Positions 13,282 to 26,152 of a stretch of 64,000 nt of DNA are shown piece after piece. A program made the translations under genes and the position numbers. The DNA comes from Dermatophagoides farinae (taxonomy: Eukaryota > Arthropoda > Arachnida > Sarcoptiformes > Pyroglyphidae), in contig NC_134681.1 in assembly GCF_024713945.1 (NCBI RefSeq), forward strand, positions 4,441,501 through 4,505,500, read 5' to 3'. Positions within the stretch are counted from its first letter, which is position 1. Every line of letters begins with the position of its first letter. The notes below the pieces were generated by a model. The model searched no databases and was not told where the DNA came from. It worked only from the letters and a program-made list of their open reading frames with translations.

Positions 13282-14942
13282 CTGTTTAATCGGTTCAATA
13301 TTAGTGAGGGAAAGAGAGTGAGAAAAAAAAATTAGAATCAATTAAAGTGAGAGGGGGGAAAAAATAAATCCTCATGTTGGCGTGATTTTTGTTTGTCTGA
13401 TTCTAATCTAATGATTAAAATAAAAAAAAATGGAAAAAAATTGGAATTTATTCCAAAATGAATTTAAAATCATTCTCTATGGTAAAATGATTGTACAGAA
13501 CTAGTACATAAGTGTTATTACACGGATCTATTTTTGTGTTTCACTCTGTATGTGTATGTGCATGTGATTTATCATCAAAAAGAAAAAAAAGAAAGAAAGA
13601 AAGAATGCAATAATAAATCAACTTGATCATCTATTTAAGAAAAACCATGGCTACTGTGTTTGTGTGTGTGTGTGTGGATTTTATTAGTCTCATAATAATT
13701 TCGATTCATAACATGAAATCAAGCAACAACAACAACAACAACAACAACAATAATAATAACAGAGGAATAAACTGTATGACGCTAATCATTCACAAAATTG
13801 CCCCATAAATATCCTAGAACAATTTATATACAAAAGATCAAAGATCCGGTTTTGATGTGGAATGTGTGTATAATGTGTCTGTCTGTGTGTGTGTGTGTGT
13901 GTATGTGTAATGGAGTAGAGGATGAAATGAAATGAATCCAAGGAAACCGAAAGACATCAATTTTATTATAGCAACAACAACAACAACAACAACCGTACCA
14001 TCAAATAGGGAAAAAAAACAAAACAACATCAAAATCAACAAGTTCAAAACACTTATCAAAAAAAAAAAAAAAAAAAATTAGAAATTAGAAAAACACACAG
14101 AGAAACATATAAATAATCGGACAAGTCTGATTATTTGAGTGCATTGATATCCAAAAATACATGTCATATATAGATATATATAATATAATAGTTGTTGTGT
14201 ATGAATTCCGTTCCCGGTACAATATGAAATTTTTTTTTCTTCTTCTCATGGATTGGATCCTGGTTTAATGAGTGGATATATATGTTTGACTATTACTAAT
14301 GTAGTATCAATGGATCCGAATATATTTTTTTTTTTCGTTTTTCTGTTTTCTGTTTTTATTTTTAGAGATTCATACATTATAATGATGATGATGATGATAA
14401 TAATAAATATGATGACAAAACCGGATCTTTGTCGATCATCATCATTTTTTTTTATTTGTGATAATTATAAATGAGAAAATAGTGATGATGATAATAGATA
14501 AAATTATTATCATCAGATTATAATCATTATATTAGACAGAAAAAAAAAGATTTGATAATTAAAAAACTGAAAAAATTTTTAAGCAACAAAAAAAACTTAG
14601 AAAAAAATGAAATGAAAATTACCAAAAAAAAAAAAAAAAAAAACAAATGTTTCAAACAGGAATCGACAAACACCTTTAAGGTTCATGGTTTCCGGTGGAA
14701 GTTCTACTGTGTGTGTGTATGCGTGTACGTACAATGATCAATAATAACGAAATATTAATTGATCGACGAATTTTTTCGATTATTTGGTGCATATTTTATT
14801 TTTGTAATATAACTTGATAATAATAAAAAAAAAGAAAATTAAAACAAAAAAAAAACAAAAAAAACAAAACAAACTAAAACAGGATATTGATCAATCATTG
14901 ATAATCATTTCTCTCTCTCTCTCTCTTTGATAATTGCAATGT

Positions 14943-14946
<4 letters not shown>

Positions 14947-14974
<28 letters not shown>
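14947..14974. repeat. (CA)n microsatellite
   Basis: About 14 uninterrupted CA units, seen directly, close to a (CT)n run at 14911-14926. It is the longest of many CA/TG tracts in the 13-19 kb non-coding interval. Confidence 0.9.
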
Positions 14975-14975
<1 letters not shown>

Positions 14976-16004
14976 TGCAAGCACACATATAATCAATCAC
15001 AAATCAATCAATCAATCAAATGATTTTAATTTGATTAGAAGAACCGGTAATAATAACATATAACATTGTGACATAATTCATTCAGTTGTTAAGGAAATTT
15101 TTTTCCCCTCTGCATTATTTTTAATGAATAAACTGTATGGAAATTCTATGGAAGAAAAAAAAATTGAAACACTTACATTTTTGTAAACATTTTGAATGAT
15201 AAATCACGAATAATGTTGATGTTATCAAGAACAAAAAAAAATTTGAACAAAAGAAAAGATGAAAATTTGATAAACAACAACAACAACAACAATAACAATG
15301 GAAAAAAATTCAAATAGAAAAATTCACGGACGGGCTAATCTGTCACACACACACACACATCTGATTTTTCGTAAAAAGCTCCATGATGATGATGATGATG
15401 ATTATTTTCATTTTTTGTTTTTGTTTTTTATTAATTTTCATTCTAGAAAAATTTTTTTTTTAATAATCATGAAAAAAATGAAATATCAGGTTACTGAAAA
15501 TATGAAATTGAAAAACTACTACTAATAGATTGCAAAACAGGATAAAGATGAACAAACAAACAAAAAAAAAATAATTAAGAATTCAATGATGAGGTGGAAT
15601 ATTTATTGGATATCAGTGCATCTGTGCATCTTTGCGTCTGTGTGTGTGTGTGCATTTGATTAAATCAAAATAAATCGAAATCGAAAAAGAATTTTTTTTC
15701 TGGATCTTTACTGGAACACACACAGAGAATAAATGGATGGTATTTTTCAAATTATTCTCATCATCATTGCCGTTTTGTCGCCTCTCTAATTTCTTTATAC
15801 TATAGTTTTTGTTGAAATGCAAACACACACACACACACGCATACAAACAGCAGCTAAATATTCTTATTTATACAAATAAGAAAATATTCTGGATCAAGAC
15901 TGATGTAGATATATATATAATATAATGATAATAATGATAATATACATGTGTGCAGAATAATGAAGACAAAAAAAAACGAAGAATAATATGAACTTCTTTG
16001 GTTT

Positions 16005-16028
16005 TCATCATCATCATCATCATCATCA
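16005..16028. repeat. (CAT)n microsatellite
   Basis: About eight CAT units, followed at 16110-16137 by about nine ATG units. The two tracts are complementary and 80 bp apart, so they could pair as an imperfect inverted repeat. Confidence 0.85.
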
Positions 16029-19000
16029 TAAAAATAAAATAAAAAAAAAGATGAACCCAATGACGTCAATGATGCCGTATATATGTGTATTGATGTGAAT
16101 GTGTGTCACAATGATGATGATGATGATGATGATGATGACGAGAATGATATTGAATTGAATTTTTGGCCTGTATATTCTATGTATGTGTGTGTTGTTGCTA
16201 GAATTCTTTGTAAATTCACATACAAACAAATACAAACACATGCATTTTTCTTTCGTGATTGGCCCACACACATACACATATATATATAAACTAGTTTCAA
16301 CTCGATCCAAAAGAAAAGAAAAGGAAAAAAAATTCTAAACGGGGTTGTTGGCGCCATCAAAACAAGAAACAGAATATTTGGATAGAAAATCGGTTTTTTT
16401 TCTCTGGTACAAACCTACACACACACACACACACGTTTACACAAACTATATATGAATAGATTCTTTCTGGTTTCAAATGTGTGTGTGTTTGCGATGTGTT
16501 TTCTGTATCACTTTTCTTTTTGTTTCCATTCATATATACATATACGGCCTAGGTTTAGAGGTTGACACACATACACACAATTTCAAACAACAACAACAAT
16601 AACAACAACAACAACAACAACAAAAGTATGTAGAATAAACATGGTGTGTATGTATGGTGGTTGTGGTGATGGTGAAAAAGGGGATGAAAAATCAAAATTC
16701 CATTCTTTGCGTCGATCAAAAAAAATAAAAAAAATCTATTCATTCATACACGATAAATGATCCAGAATTAGAACTACCGGAATACTTCGATAATTTTATT
16801 CATTCATTCATCCATTCATCAACATGATGATGGAATCCATGTGTTATGAATGTATTAATGTACGGTTTTCAATGGAATTGAAAAATTTTTTTTTTTCATA
16901 TATTCAAATATGATTAATAAAAAAATAATGATGATGATAATTGAATGATTCCAGGTAAAATAAAAAAAAATAAATATTAGGAAAATCATTTTCTTCAAGA
17001 AAATGAAAAGAAAAAACATTTTATTTTTTAATCCATTAATCTGAAGATTATGAAATGATAAAAAAATTTAAATTTTCAGTTTTGTTTGACGTCAATGCAT
17101 GTTAATAATGGTAAATGTAATAATGGAGTGGTAAAAAAAAATAATTGGAAACTTACCTTCATTTTGTTTGATTGATAAATTTATTCTTTCTCTTCTAATT
17201 AAGCGTTAATCGATGTTATATTGATTGATTGGTGGATATATATTTGAGTTGATGATCAAATATTTATAAAAATGATGATGATGATTTTTTTGTTTCTTGT
17301 AAACAACAAACAAACAAATTTGATCATCAATAGTCATTCAATGAATTGATTATTATATTCATCATCATCATGTGTATATTATTGAGCACCTCGCGCAGCC
17401 AATTTGATCATCATCGACAACAACAACAACAACAACAACAAGAAAGTAACAACAATAAAAAACATGCATGCACTACCATCAACAATAATGAAAATATATA
17501 TAAAAAAAAAAAACATCAACAACAACGACAACAACAGTCAATGAACACAGACGACAAACGAATGAACTAAATAATGAAATTGACCATTCTGAATATTAGA
17601 ATTTTAAGCAAAAAAAAAAAAAAAAAAAAAATGGTCATCATCATGATGGACACACACACACACACGCACGCACGCACTAAAAGACATGAGCGCTAGTGGT
17701 CCAGATTTTTTTTTTCTTCTTCTTCTTCTTCAGCAATCAAACTCAATAATATTCACATCGAAGACCAAGCACAAACATACACACACACACATGCACACTT
17801 CTCATATACAGGATTCTACAGTCAAAACACGATTCCTTTGATTTTTTTTGTCGTTATTTTCATTTTCTACTATAATGCAAATAAACACAAAAAAAATCAA
17901 GAATTTCGAAGTTTTACAGTAAAATTCTAAATGTGTTCAATCATCATCATCATCATCAATATTTCCACTAGCAGAAATTTCTTGGTTGGCCTAATGTCTT
18001 TAATTTTGAAATTTGATGCTTCTGTTTTGATTTTTTTTTCGAATTAAAAAAAACAAAAGAAAGACAATCCTGTTTTCATTTTCATTTTCAAGGTAAACAA
18101 CCCATCTGATTCGGTCATCATCATCATTATTGAAAATTAAAAAAGAAAACCGGTAGCCGTCTGGTTGGAAAACACACAACAGAAAAATGTTTTATCTCGA
18201 ACCCATGTTATAATTGATTGATTTTTATCAAGATTTTCGATGATGATGATGGTAATGGGCGCTTCTATTAAAAATCAAGAATATTATGAGTGAGAAAAAA
18301 AAATGAAGGTGAAACCAATTCATATGATGATCAACAAAATATATAACAAAGGTCAGAATCGTGACCAATACGACCGATCAATTGGGGAAAGAAAATATCT
18401 TCGTTTTTCTTTATCTATTTCATTCAATTTTAAAAAAAGTCACGATTTCATTTTGCTAAATGTGTGAATGATATATGATGATATTGGGCTACCTGTATTG
18501 ATATTTTTTTCTGGCTTAATATTATTAACCAACAAAAAATATAAAAATAGAATCTACCCATTGGTGGTTCCAGGATATCGAAAACATTTTTATTGTGTGT
18601 GTGTGTGTGTCGAAATGAATTGAAAAGTTTCAAATGCAAAAAAAAAACGAATAGGAAATTCACCTTGAAAAAAATACATATATGACATACATAAAATTCC
18701 AAAATTTATTTTATTTTTATTTTTGCAATTCGATTGAAGAAAACCTAAACCTAAACCTAAACTGTTGCCAAACAACATTGAAAATAGATTTTTGCCTTTA
18801 AGCTATTTAGTTTGGAGACAGAGAGAGAGAGAGAACAAAAAAAAATAATGATGATGATGATCAATTGTATGAATATACGTGTGAATAATATAAGTATAGA
18901 CAGAGACAGACAGAGAGAGAGAGAGAGAACAGTGAAAAGACCGATTTCGAACCATACATCCTGTTTCGATGATGATGATGATGATGAAGAGAGGTGAAGT

Positions 19001-19809
19001 AAAGATTTTCTTTCTTACCTGTCCAATCAATTCTGATCTGGTTTCGATTTTGATCATCATCATCATCATTATATTGTCTGCCCAAGTGAATAAAGTCGAT
19101 GGCCGCTTTGTTTGTGATTTTCATATGGTTTTATTCTATGATCATCTTTTGTGTGTATGTGTGTGTGTTTGTCTAGCCATATATAACAATTGAATTGAAC
19201 TTTAAAAAACGATGAATGATGTATATATATTCACTTTATATTCAAGCTTACAATTTGATCGATTTGGATCAATATGAACAACAATATTCAATAGCTGACA
19301 CGAGCCATATTGTAAATCATTTCACAAGTTCAAAGGTCGATTCAACATGCTACTACTGCAATTATTATCATCATACCGGATAAATATTTTATCCATATTG
19401 ACCCTGGTGAAACGCCTTCATGGAATCAAAGTAAAAAAAAAACATAGAAAATGAAAAAACCCCGACAATATGCCACACCTACAGAGCTAGAATAATAATC
19501 ATCTTTGAAATGAATGAATGAATGACTGGCTCATTTTTATTCAATGGACAAAAAAACTCAATTGGTCCTAGCCATTTGATGGACCAAGCCCATAAATTAT
19601 GTTTTTTTTTTGGTCATCCGTATGGATCAATTTCAACTTTTGTTTGATTTTTAATAATTCAATATGTACAATAGAAAAGAAAATTGAAATGGGAAAAAAT
19701 TCAATTTATTCAAAGTAAAGCCATCTAGTGGCCAGAATTGTTGACATAAGTTTTTTAAATGAAAAAAAAAATTTTTTTTTTTAGTTTAGTTTAGTTTTTT
19801 CGAATCAAA

Positions 19810-22105
19810 TCATTCTGTTTCATAAACAAGAAAAAATGTTTGAAATAAATCAAATGTCAACATTATGAATGCCATAACGAATGCATTGATTATTATGGTT
19901 GTTTTTAAAATATAAATAATGAATATGGTCCACGAATTCCATGGATTATACATCTCTTGGACATGAATATTTCGTATCATTGGTGCAAAAAAATCTTCAT
20001 TTGGATCAATATCGATGAAATCTCTATTTTTATTATTAAAATGGGATATGAAAATGCAATAATTAATTTGATGATTGTAAACAAAATACAAACAAACATA
20101 CGGATTAATGTGTATAGTGTTGAGATAAAGTCCAACGGATAGAAGATAATGTTCCAATTTTGTAATCATCAAACCGGTTGTCTGTTCACAATGAATATGG
20201 TACCAAAAAAAAAAAAAAAAAATTATCGTTTATAAATAATTGAAAAAACAAGACAAAACAAAACAAATACCGTATCAAATTCAACATCTGTTGGTTGATC
20301 TTCAAATGTAGAATCAGAAATTAATTGCCATTGTTTGAATAATTTTTCCATTGAAAATGGATATGAACAATCGGAACAAATACCTGTTTCTAATAATGGC
20401 TGTGAACGTACACGTGTACCACCAAAACAATTGGCCAAATCAACACAACGATAATCATGGCAACTAGATCCATCATATTCATATAATGATGATTGTTGTT
20501 TAAATCTTGGACAATAATTATCGACATTTAACATGACTGTTTGAACCATTGATATTTTTGATCTTGGTTGTCGAAATTTACAAATATAACTATTTGCCTG
20601 ACTATTATGGCTAATATCGTATAACAATGTTGTTGTACCACATAATTGTGGTATGAAATTATTCAATTCAAATAATAATTGTTCATTATTGGATCCAAGC
20701 AATAATTCATCGCACCATTTTTGTGGATGATCAATATTTCTATTTAAAAAATTGAATTTTTTACTTGATTTAGTAAAATTGAGTAAAATGGGATACTTTA
20801 CCTTCGACCATTCCATTCGATTACGGCCGGATATACGTTTCTTTTTTCCATACTAATCAACCAATGTTGTGGACGTTGAAAACTATTCAAAAATCCAATC
20901 GATGTACGAAGGAATTTTGAATTAACATCTGGAATTTGATCTAAACGATTATCATAGGCACTATTAATTAGATTTAAAAATTCATTAATCTGAACAAAAT
21001 GTTGAAATTGATCATCAAATTGTTGTAAAATATATGAAATCTGTAATGTTGCTTCATCGGATACATTAACGGGGAGATTATCTTTTCGTTTTACAAGAAA
21101 ATCATCCACCAATCGTAAACCAATTAATCGTTCTAAACGTTGTAAATGAATATAATCAAATTCTACCGGTTCATTCCAATCGGGACCATATAAAATTCGT
21201 TTAACTGATCGTTCTACCAATATGTTTGAATAAAATATATCCAATATTGTTTTGGATAATGCACGTTGTTGAAATGATAATCCTTGTTGACGATCATGTG
21301 GTGCAAGTTGTTGAAACAATTTAGATAAATATGGACCAATTACCTGTTAATTATTGATTTGGGAATTTAATTTGAAAATTATATAAATAACAAACATACG
21401 GCCAATTCGTTATTGATAACCCAATATTTTTGTTCCAACGATCCGATCGATGCTGATTCATTGAATTGATATGATGTTTGTTGGTCATATTTGATTGTTT
21501 TTTCATTGAATAAAAATTCGATTCGTTTTTTCGTCTCTCGGGTGCTATTTTTATGGTTTATGGAATTTTTTGTTTTGTTTTTTTGATCAAGCAAAAAAAA
21601 AAAAAAAAAACAAAGAATCAACTTACTTGAATGTGTATGGACCAATTTCATTAATGGAAATACGTTGATTTGGACGGCTATGTGTACGTATACTTTCAAT
21701 ACGATCTTTAAATGCTGGTATATCGCTTATATTGTAAATATAGAATCGATGTACACCAATCAAATCGGATGTGCCAACATAATTATTTGTCCATTTTTGT
21801 AATACCAATGTTGACCAATCGATAGAGAATTCATTACAATTTTCCGATGAACAACGTGTAACATCATCATATGATTGATCCAATAATTGATAAAGATAAT
21901 TTCCGGTTAGAAATAATATCAATGTAACGCAAAAAATACGGAATAGAATCCATTTTTTTGTTACACGATTACGATGAATATGATCATCAGCATGATGATT
22001 AAAATCAAACACATCACGTACAACATGACCATTCATCAATGGTCGAACTTCTTGACGACGTCGTCGATTAGGCATCATTATTGAATGTTTATCGAATTCA
22101 ATCAA
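19810..22105 (-). CDS. CD36/SCARB/LIMP-2 family scavenger receptor, divergent
   Basis: Six exons (22105-21627, 21544-21400, 21343-20802, 20739-20271, 20181-20102, 20023-19810) join in phase to 642 residues. CD36-family proteins are two-pass membrane receptors for lipids and lipoproteins with a large glycosylated extracellular loop. Seen: cytoplasmic N-terminus rich in Arg (NRRRRQEVR), TM1 at about 50-74, 'EIGPYTF' (the family's hallmark GPY[TV][FY]), 'VIEWNG' followed by a Trp-Cys segment (family pattern I-V-x-W-N-G ... W-x-x-x-x-C), several Cys in the loop, and a C-terminal TM at about 600-636. The region after 'VDLANCFGG' (about 500-560) follows the family only loosely, so subfamily and ligand cannot be named. 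The start could also be at the internal MMPN. Confidence 0.8.
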
Positions 22106-22945
22106 CTATATACCGGCAAACACAAAAACGTAAAAGATGGAAATGGAAATGATAAAGATCAAAACAAAACAAAACAAAAAAAAATGAAAAAAAAATTTGT
22201 CGTTATCAACAAGTTAATTCAATGTCAGAATGACAAATGAAACCAAAATGTCTCCCATTACCCGTTGTTATATATTTATTGTGATGGAAAAAAAATTCGT
22301 ACATACACTAATATACTATGATGAATTCACAATATACACAAAAAAAGGGCGCGCATACCTACACACACACATACAAATGAATAAGACTGGGACTCCTCCC
22401 AAACAATGATGATGATTTGATTTGTGATAACGAAAATCAATTTTCAACATCAACAAGTTAGCTATGAATACAACTTGTTGCATAATCATCATCAAATATA
22501 TATATAATATAATAATGTTCAATATTTTTTTTTGTCTCTCTAAATTTGTTTTTTATTTTTCGTAGTAGTATTATTTTATGTTGAACAAATGTTTCATTTT
22601 CTATTTTAAATAAAGCCATCTTTGCTTCTATCAGCATTATCTTATGTTTGTTTGTTTGTTTGTTTTTTTTCTGGTCATTGCAAGGTAAATGTAGAAAAAT
22701 TGATCGGTTATCGTCGCCATTTTTTTTTCGTTGTTATTGTTGTTGTTGTTGTTCTACAGGTATTTTGTTTTCTATTTCCATTACCGATTTATACCTGGAT
22801 AAGTTTTGTCATTTTTTTTTGTTGTTGTTGTTGATTTTGTTCTACAATTTTCATCTGTTGATTGAATTTAATAATTAAGTGAAAATTTTAAAATTTAAAA
22901 AATTGTGACCAATTCAAAGAAATCTGAAAAATTTGTTCATTCAAA
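22106..22945. promoter_or_regulatory. Divergent upstream region, CD36-family receptor and small membrane protein
   Basis: This 840-bp AT-rich stretch between two genes pointing away from each other should contain both promoters. Short GTT/TTG repeats are at 22736-22754 and 22821-22834. No coding signal is seen. Confidence 0.4.
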
Positions 22946-23323
22946 ATGAAAACCATCACTGTTATCGTGATTTTATTTCTTTTCATGTTGGCCATTGGAT
23001 CCGAAATCAGAAAAGTGAATGAAGAAGATTTTGTGTTTGAAGAAACATCAACTGAAGAATCGATGGTAGACGACAGTCCAAAAGAATGGGTGACTGAAGA
23101 ATTCTTGAAAGATGAAGTGGTCACACAAGACGAACTTGAAACTGAAGAACCAACCACTGAACAACAAATGACTGAAGATCCTAATGATCTTATTGAATGT
23201 GTATGTAGAAATAAATCCAAATTGATTATGGAAAAGAATAATGAGAAAATTGAATACAAGAAATGGATTTATGCACTGTTGATTTTCATAATCATATTTC
23301 TTATGATCATTTGTAGTGGTTGA
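22946..23323 (+). CDS. Small acidic type I membrane protein, unrecognised
   Basis: Single-exon frame of 125 residues, not assigned to any family I know. Residues 1-19 form a clear signal peptide (Lys near the start, hydrophobic core VIVILFLFMLAIGS). Residues 20-85 are a very acidic Glu/Asp/Thr-rich ectodomain with repeated 'TE(E/D)' motifs. Two cysteines (CVC) sit just before the final 40 residues. Residues about 105-124 form a hydrophobic C-terminal segment (YALLIFIIIFLMIIC) preceded by KK. The layout suggests a secretory-pathway protein anchored at its C-terminus with almost no cytosolic tail. AATAAA signals lie at 23344-23349, 23491-23496 and 23505-23510. The structured composition argues for a real gene, but function is unknown. 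Confidence 0.6.
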   Translation: MKTITVIVILFLFMLAIGSEIRKVNEEDFVFEETSTEESMVDDSPKEWVTEEFLKDEVVTQDELETEEPTTEQQMTEDPNDLIECVCRNKSKLIMEKNNEKIEYKKWIYALLIFIIIFLMIICSG

Positions 23324-24137
23324 AACTTTGTCATATGACCAAAAATAAAACCATCTCAAATATATATTGATCAAAGAATAATTGTCATTTCACGATAACC
23401 TATGACCTAATTTTCCAATGATGATTATTCTAAAATTCAAAAAAAAAATTCTTATCAATTTTCACAAGATTAAATGATTGATAAAATTGAAATAAATTTT
23501 TTTCAATAAAAAAAACTTGAAATTTGATCCGCCTCATTTTTGATCTTTGTTTTTTTGTTGTTGTTGTTGACATGCGCAATGAAATACTTTTGTTTTCATT
23601 TCGGTTCAATTTCCTGTATGACTAATTTCCACTTTCACTTTCTCTACATACCATTGTGTTGAACATCAGCAAAAAAAAAAAAAAAAAAAAAAATTTATGG
23701 CCACCACCACTACATCGGCCAATATTATTCATTAAAACAAAAAAAAAGTAGAGAGAACCAGTTTTTTTTAATATTTTTTTTTTCATTTTGGGGGTGGACT
23801 GACTTTAACATTCTACCCAATCATATGCATTGTAGATGCAATGTAGATGTGTTGATATAATAATACTATTTGGTGTATGGTTTTCAAATATTCGTTCCAG
23901 AAAAAAAAGTATATAAATAAACACAAGATAAAAAGGGCACCATATCAATGTTTTCCACATCATTTGAATTTGGAAAGAAAGAAGAAAAAAAATCAAAGAA
24001 TTGATTTTGTGTGTTTGTTAGACGGAAAAAAATTGTGATTTTTTCTGTTTGTTTTTCAACCCTTTTATCGATTTGAAATCATATTTTTTTTTTAAAAATT
24101 CTGACCATTCATTCATTAAGAAGAAGAAGAGAAAAAA
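23324..24137. other. Intergenic region with poly-A and GTT tracts
   Basis: About 810 bp between two plus-strand genes: polyadenylation signals of the upstream gene, a long poly-A run near 23671-23692, and the presumed promoter of the gene at 24138. Nothing else is recognised. Confidence 0.4.
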
Positions 24138-25128
24138 ATGGCAACAATCGTGAATCAAGAAATGGAACAACCACGACCATCAACTTCGAAAGGTATTATT
24201 CGTTTGTATTCTTTTTTCTTACTATCTGCTCATCTTTCATCATGTTGTTCATCATTATTTTTTTTTTGGCTTCTCCATTGTCAAATTTAATCTTTTTTGA
24301 ATTTAGAATTGAATCATGGTTCTATGGTTGAAATTGATTTGTCCAATGAAAACAAAAACGATGTGGACCAATCGATGGATGGTCAATCAGAACCAGAACC
24401 AGAAATTGTTTTCGAACCAATTGCTGAAACAGCCGATGATGATTCAACCGAAAATCGTTATTGTCATTATTTGAATTCAATTTGGATTTCAATCAATCCA
24501 TTATTCATTTCTCTTGCACGATTTTTCCGTCGTTACATTAATGCAACAATCAATTGGTTTTTGTATCGTTTTGGTCAAAATGGTGACGATGATCGTGAGA
24601 AAATTATTCCCGATAAGGCCAATGTGGTTTTGTCTATTTATGATACCCATTTTTATAAGATTCCAAAGGCAATCTTAAAACAACCGAAACAATCATCAAA
24701 TGATCATTGTGAACCGAATAAAATTGCTTCATCTTCTTCTACTTCGTCATCTTCAGATTCTTCGGTCTACACAACTGGTGAGTGAAATTTGATTGGGAAA
24801 AAAAGAGAAAAAAAATTTTTTTTATTCTTTTTTTCGTTAAATTTTCACTGCAGTAATTAGTGATGTAAAAAATGAAATTGAAATTCATCATGCTGAAGAT
24901 TCTTCTACTGATCAAGGATCACTTGGCGCCAAAGCCATATCCATATTGCAGGATGCATTACGTGAAATTCGTGATTATGATATCAATGACAATAACGATC
25001 AAGCTGTTGTTGTCAACGATACTAAAAAAGATGATGATGATGATGATGATGGTGGTAATGGCAATAAAATAGACGGTAATGATAACAATTTGGTTATCGT
25101 TGAAATTCCAGAAAAAAATTTGCAATAA
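24138..25128 (+). CDS. Acidic protein with a central hydrophobic segment, unrecognised
   Basis: Exons 24138-24192, 24307-24777 and 24854-25128 join in phase to 266 residues. No known family is recognised. Residues 1-65 are acidic and disordered-looking. Residues about 70-107 form an aromatic/hydrophobic stretch (YLNSIWISINPLFISLARFF, then NATINWFLYRF) interrupted by FRR, which could be an amphipathic or re-entrant membrane hairpin. A Ser/Thr run precedes the second intron. The last exon encodes a helical-looking segment (AISILQDALREIRDY), an Asp run and a neutral tail. There is no signal peptide. Clean GT-AG junctions and consistent phase support a real gene. It sits between two other unrecognised membrane-protein genes. 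Confidence 0.62.
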
Positions 25129-25813
25129 AAATCAAATATGGAACTTATTGAATTCCAGTTATTCATTTTATTAATCAAGTAAAGAAAAAGAAAAATTGAT
25201 TTTATTCCATGAAAAAAAAGACAAATAATTTCTCTATATTTTTTCCAATAATTTTTTTTGCCATTCCAATTTCAATAAAAAAAAAATTTTCGTTTGTTTC
25301 ATACAGGTGTAGTACCTTTGTTTCAAAAATCCATTTAGATGATAATCAATGATATCGAATGGTAGAGATTTGTCATGTTTTTTCGTTGTTGATGATTAAT
25401 AAGAAAAAAATCAGTATTTCCGTTCGTTATCAGATGTTGTAATCTGTGGAAAAAAAATTTTTCGATAGTCCAAAAATTTTTTTTTGTTTATCATGATCAA
25501 ATCGATGTTTCCTGGAGATGTGAATATATTGATTATTTAGCAATAAACATGGAGATTCCGGTGTTGTGCAAAATTGAAAGTTTTAAACATCAGACACGTT
25601 TTGCATTGTTAATTTTTTTTTTGTTTTGTTTTGTTTTGATAACAATCATTTTCTCTTTTTTTCTCACTCTCTATGATCCTACATCCATATCATACACACA
25701 TACATTGTGAGTATAGCACCTGAAACACCTTAATATACCTTAATGCTACTTCTAAAAAAAAATGTGAAAAACCCAAAATTTGTCACCGAATAAAAAAAAG
25801 ATGCAAAAAAAAA

Positions 25814-25847
<34 letters not shown>

Positions 25848-26152
25848 AGATCATCCACATAGTATAATAATCAAAAAAAAAAAAAAAAAAAAACAGACAA
25901 AATTTACATTCATTATCAAACAACAACAGGTGTCATTTGCCCGAACAGACAGCAAAATTATTGATTAATTCATTGACCATCGCCCAAGCTCAACTATCAT
26001 TTTTTATTTTCGCAACATTGTTTTTTCTCTGAATTTAAATTTTTTTCGGCTTTGTATTCAATGTAAGTGATCCATATGCATTTTCTTTAAATGTTTTTAT
26101 TGTCACTGAATCCAATTCATTATTCATTCAAGAAAATTATCTCTGATTAAAA
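25129..26152. other. Intergenic region with (CT)n tract
   Basis: About 1 kb between two plus-strand orphan genes. It contains a perfect CT repeat at 25817-25846, followed by a poly-A run at 25875-25893. No other structure is identified. Confidence 0.4.

Larger units (their letters stand above)
13090..19809. other. Long non-coding, microsatellite-rich interval
   Basis: About 6.7 kb without a protein-like ORF. It holds many simple repeats: CAA tracts (13722-13752, 13973-13993), TG/CA tracts (13653-13676, 13876-13903, 14947-14974), ATG/CAT tracts (16005-16028, 16110-16137), CT/GA tracts (14911-14926, 18822-18834) and several poly-A runs. Good minus-strand splice-donor-like sites occur at 17157 (AAG|GTAAGT) and 15172 (AAT|GTAAGT), and an acceptor at 13282. 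Part of the interval may therefore be 5'-UTR exons and introns of Regnase. That is an inference without transcript data. Confidence 0.5.

Noticed and set aside
13623-19193. Many 60-90-codon frames in the 13-19 kb interval
   Set aside because: They arise from CA, CAT, CAA, CT and poly-A repeats and have no protein-like composition or consistent splicing.
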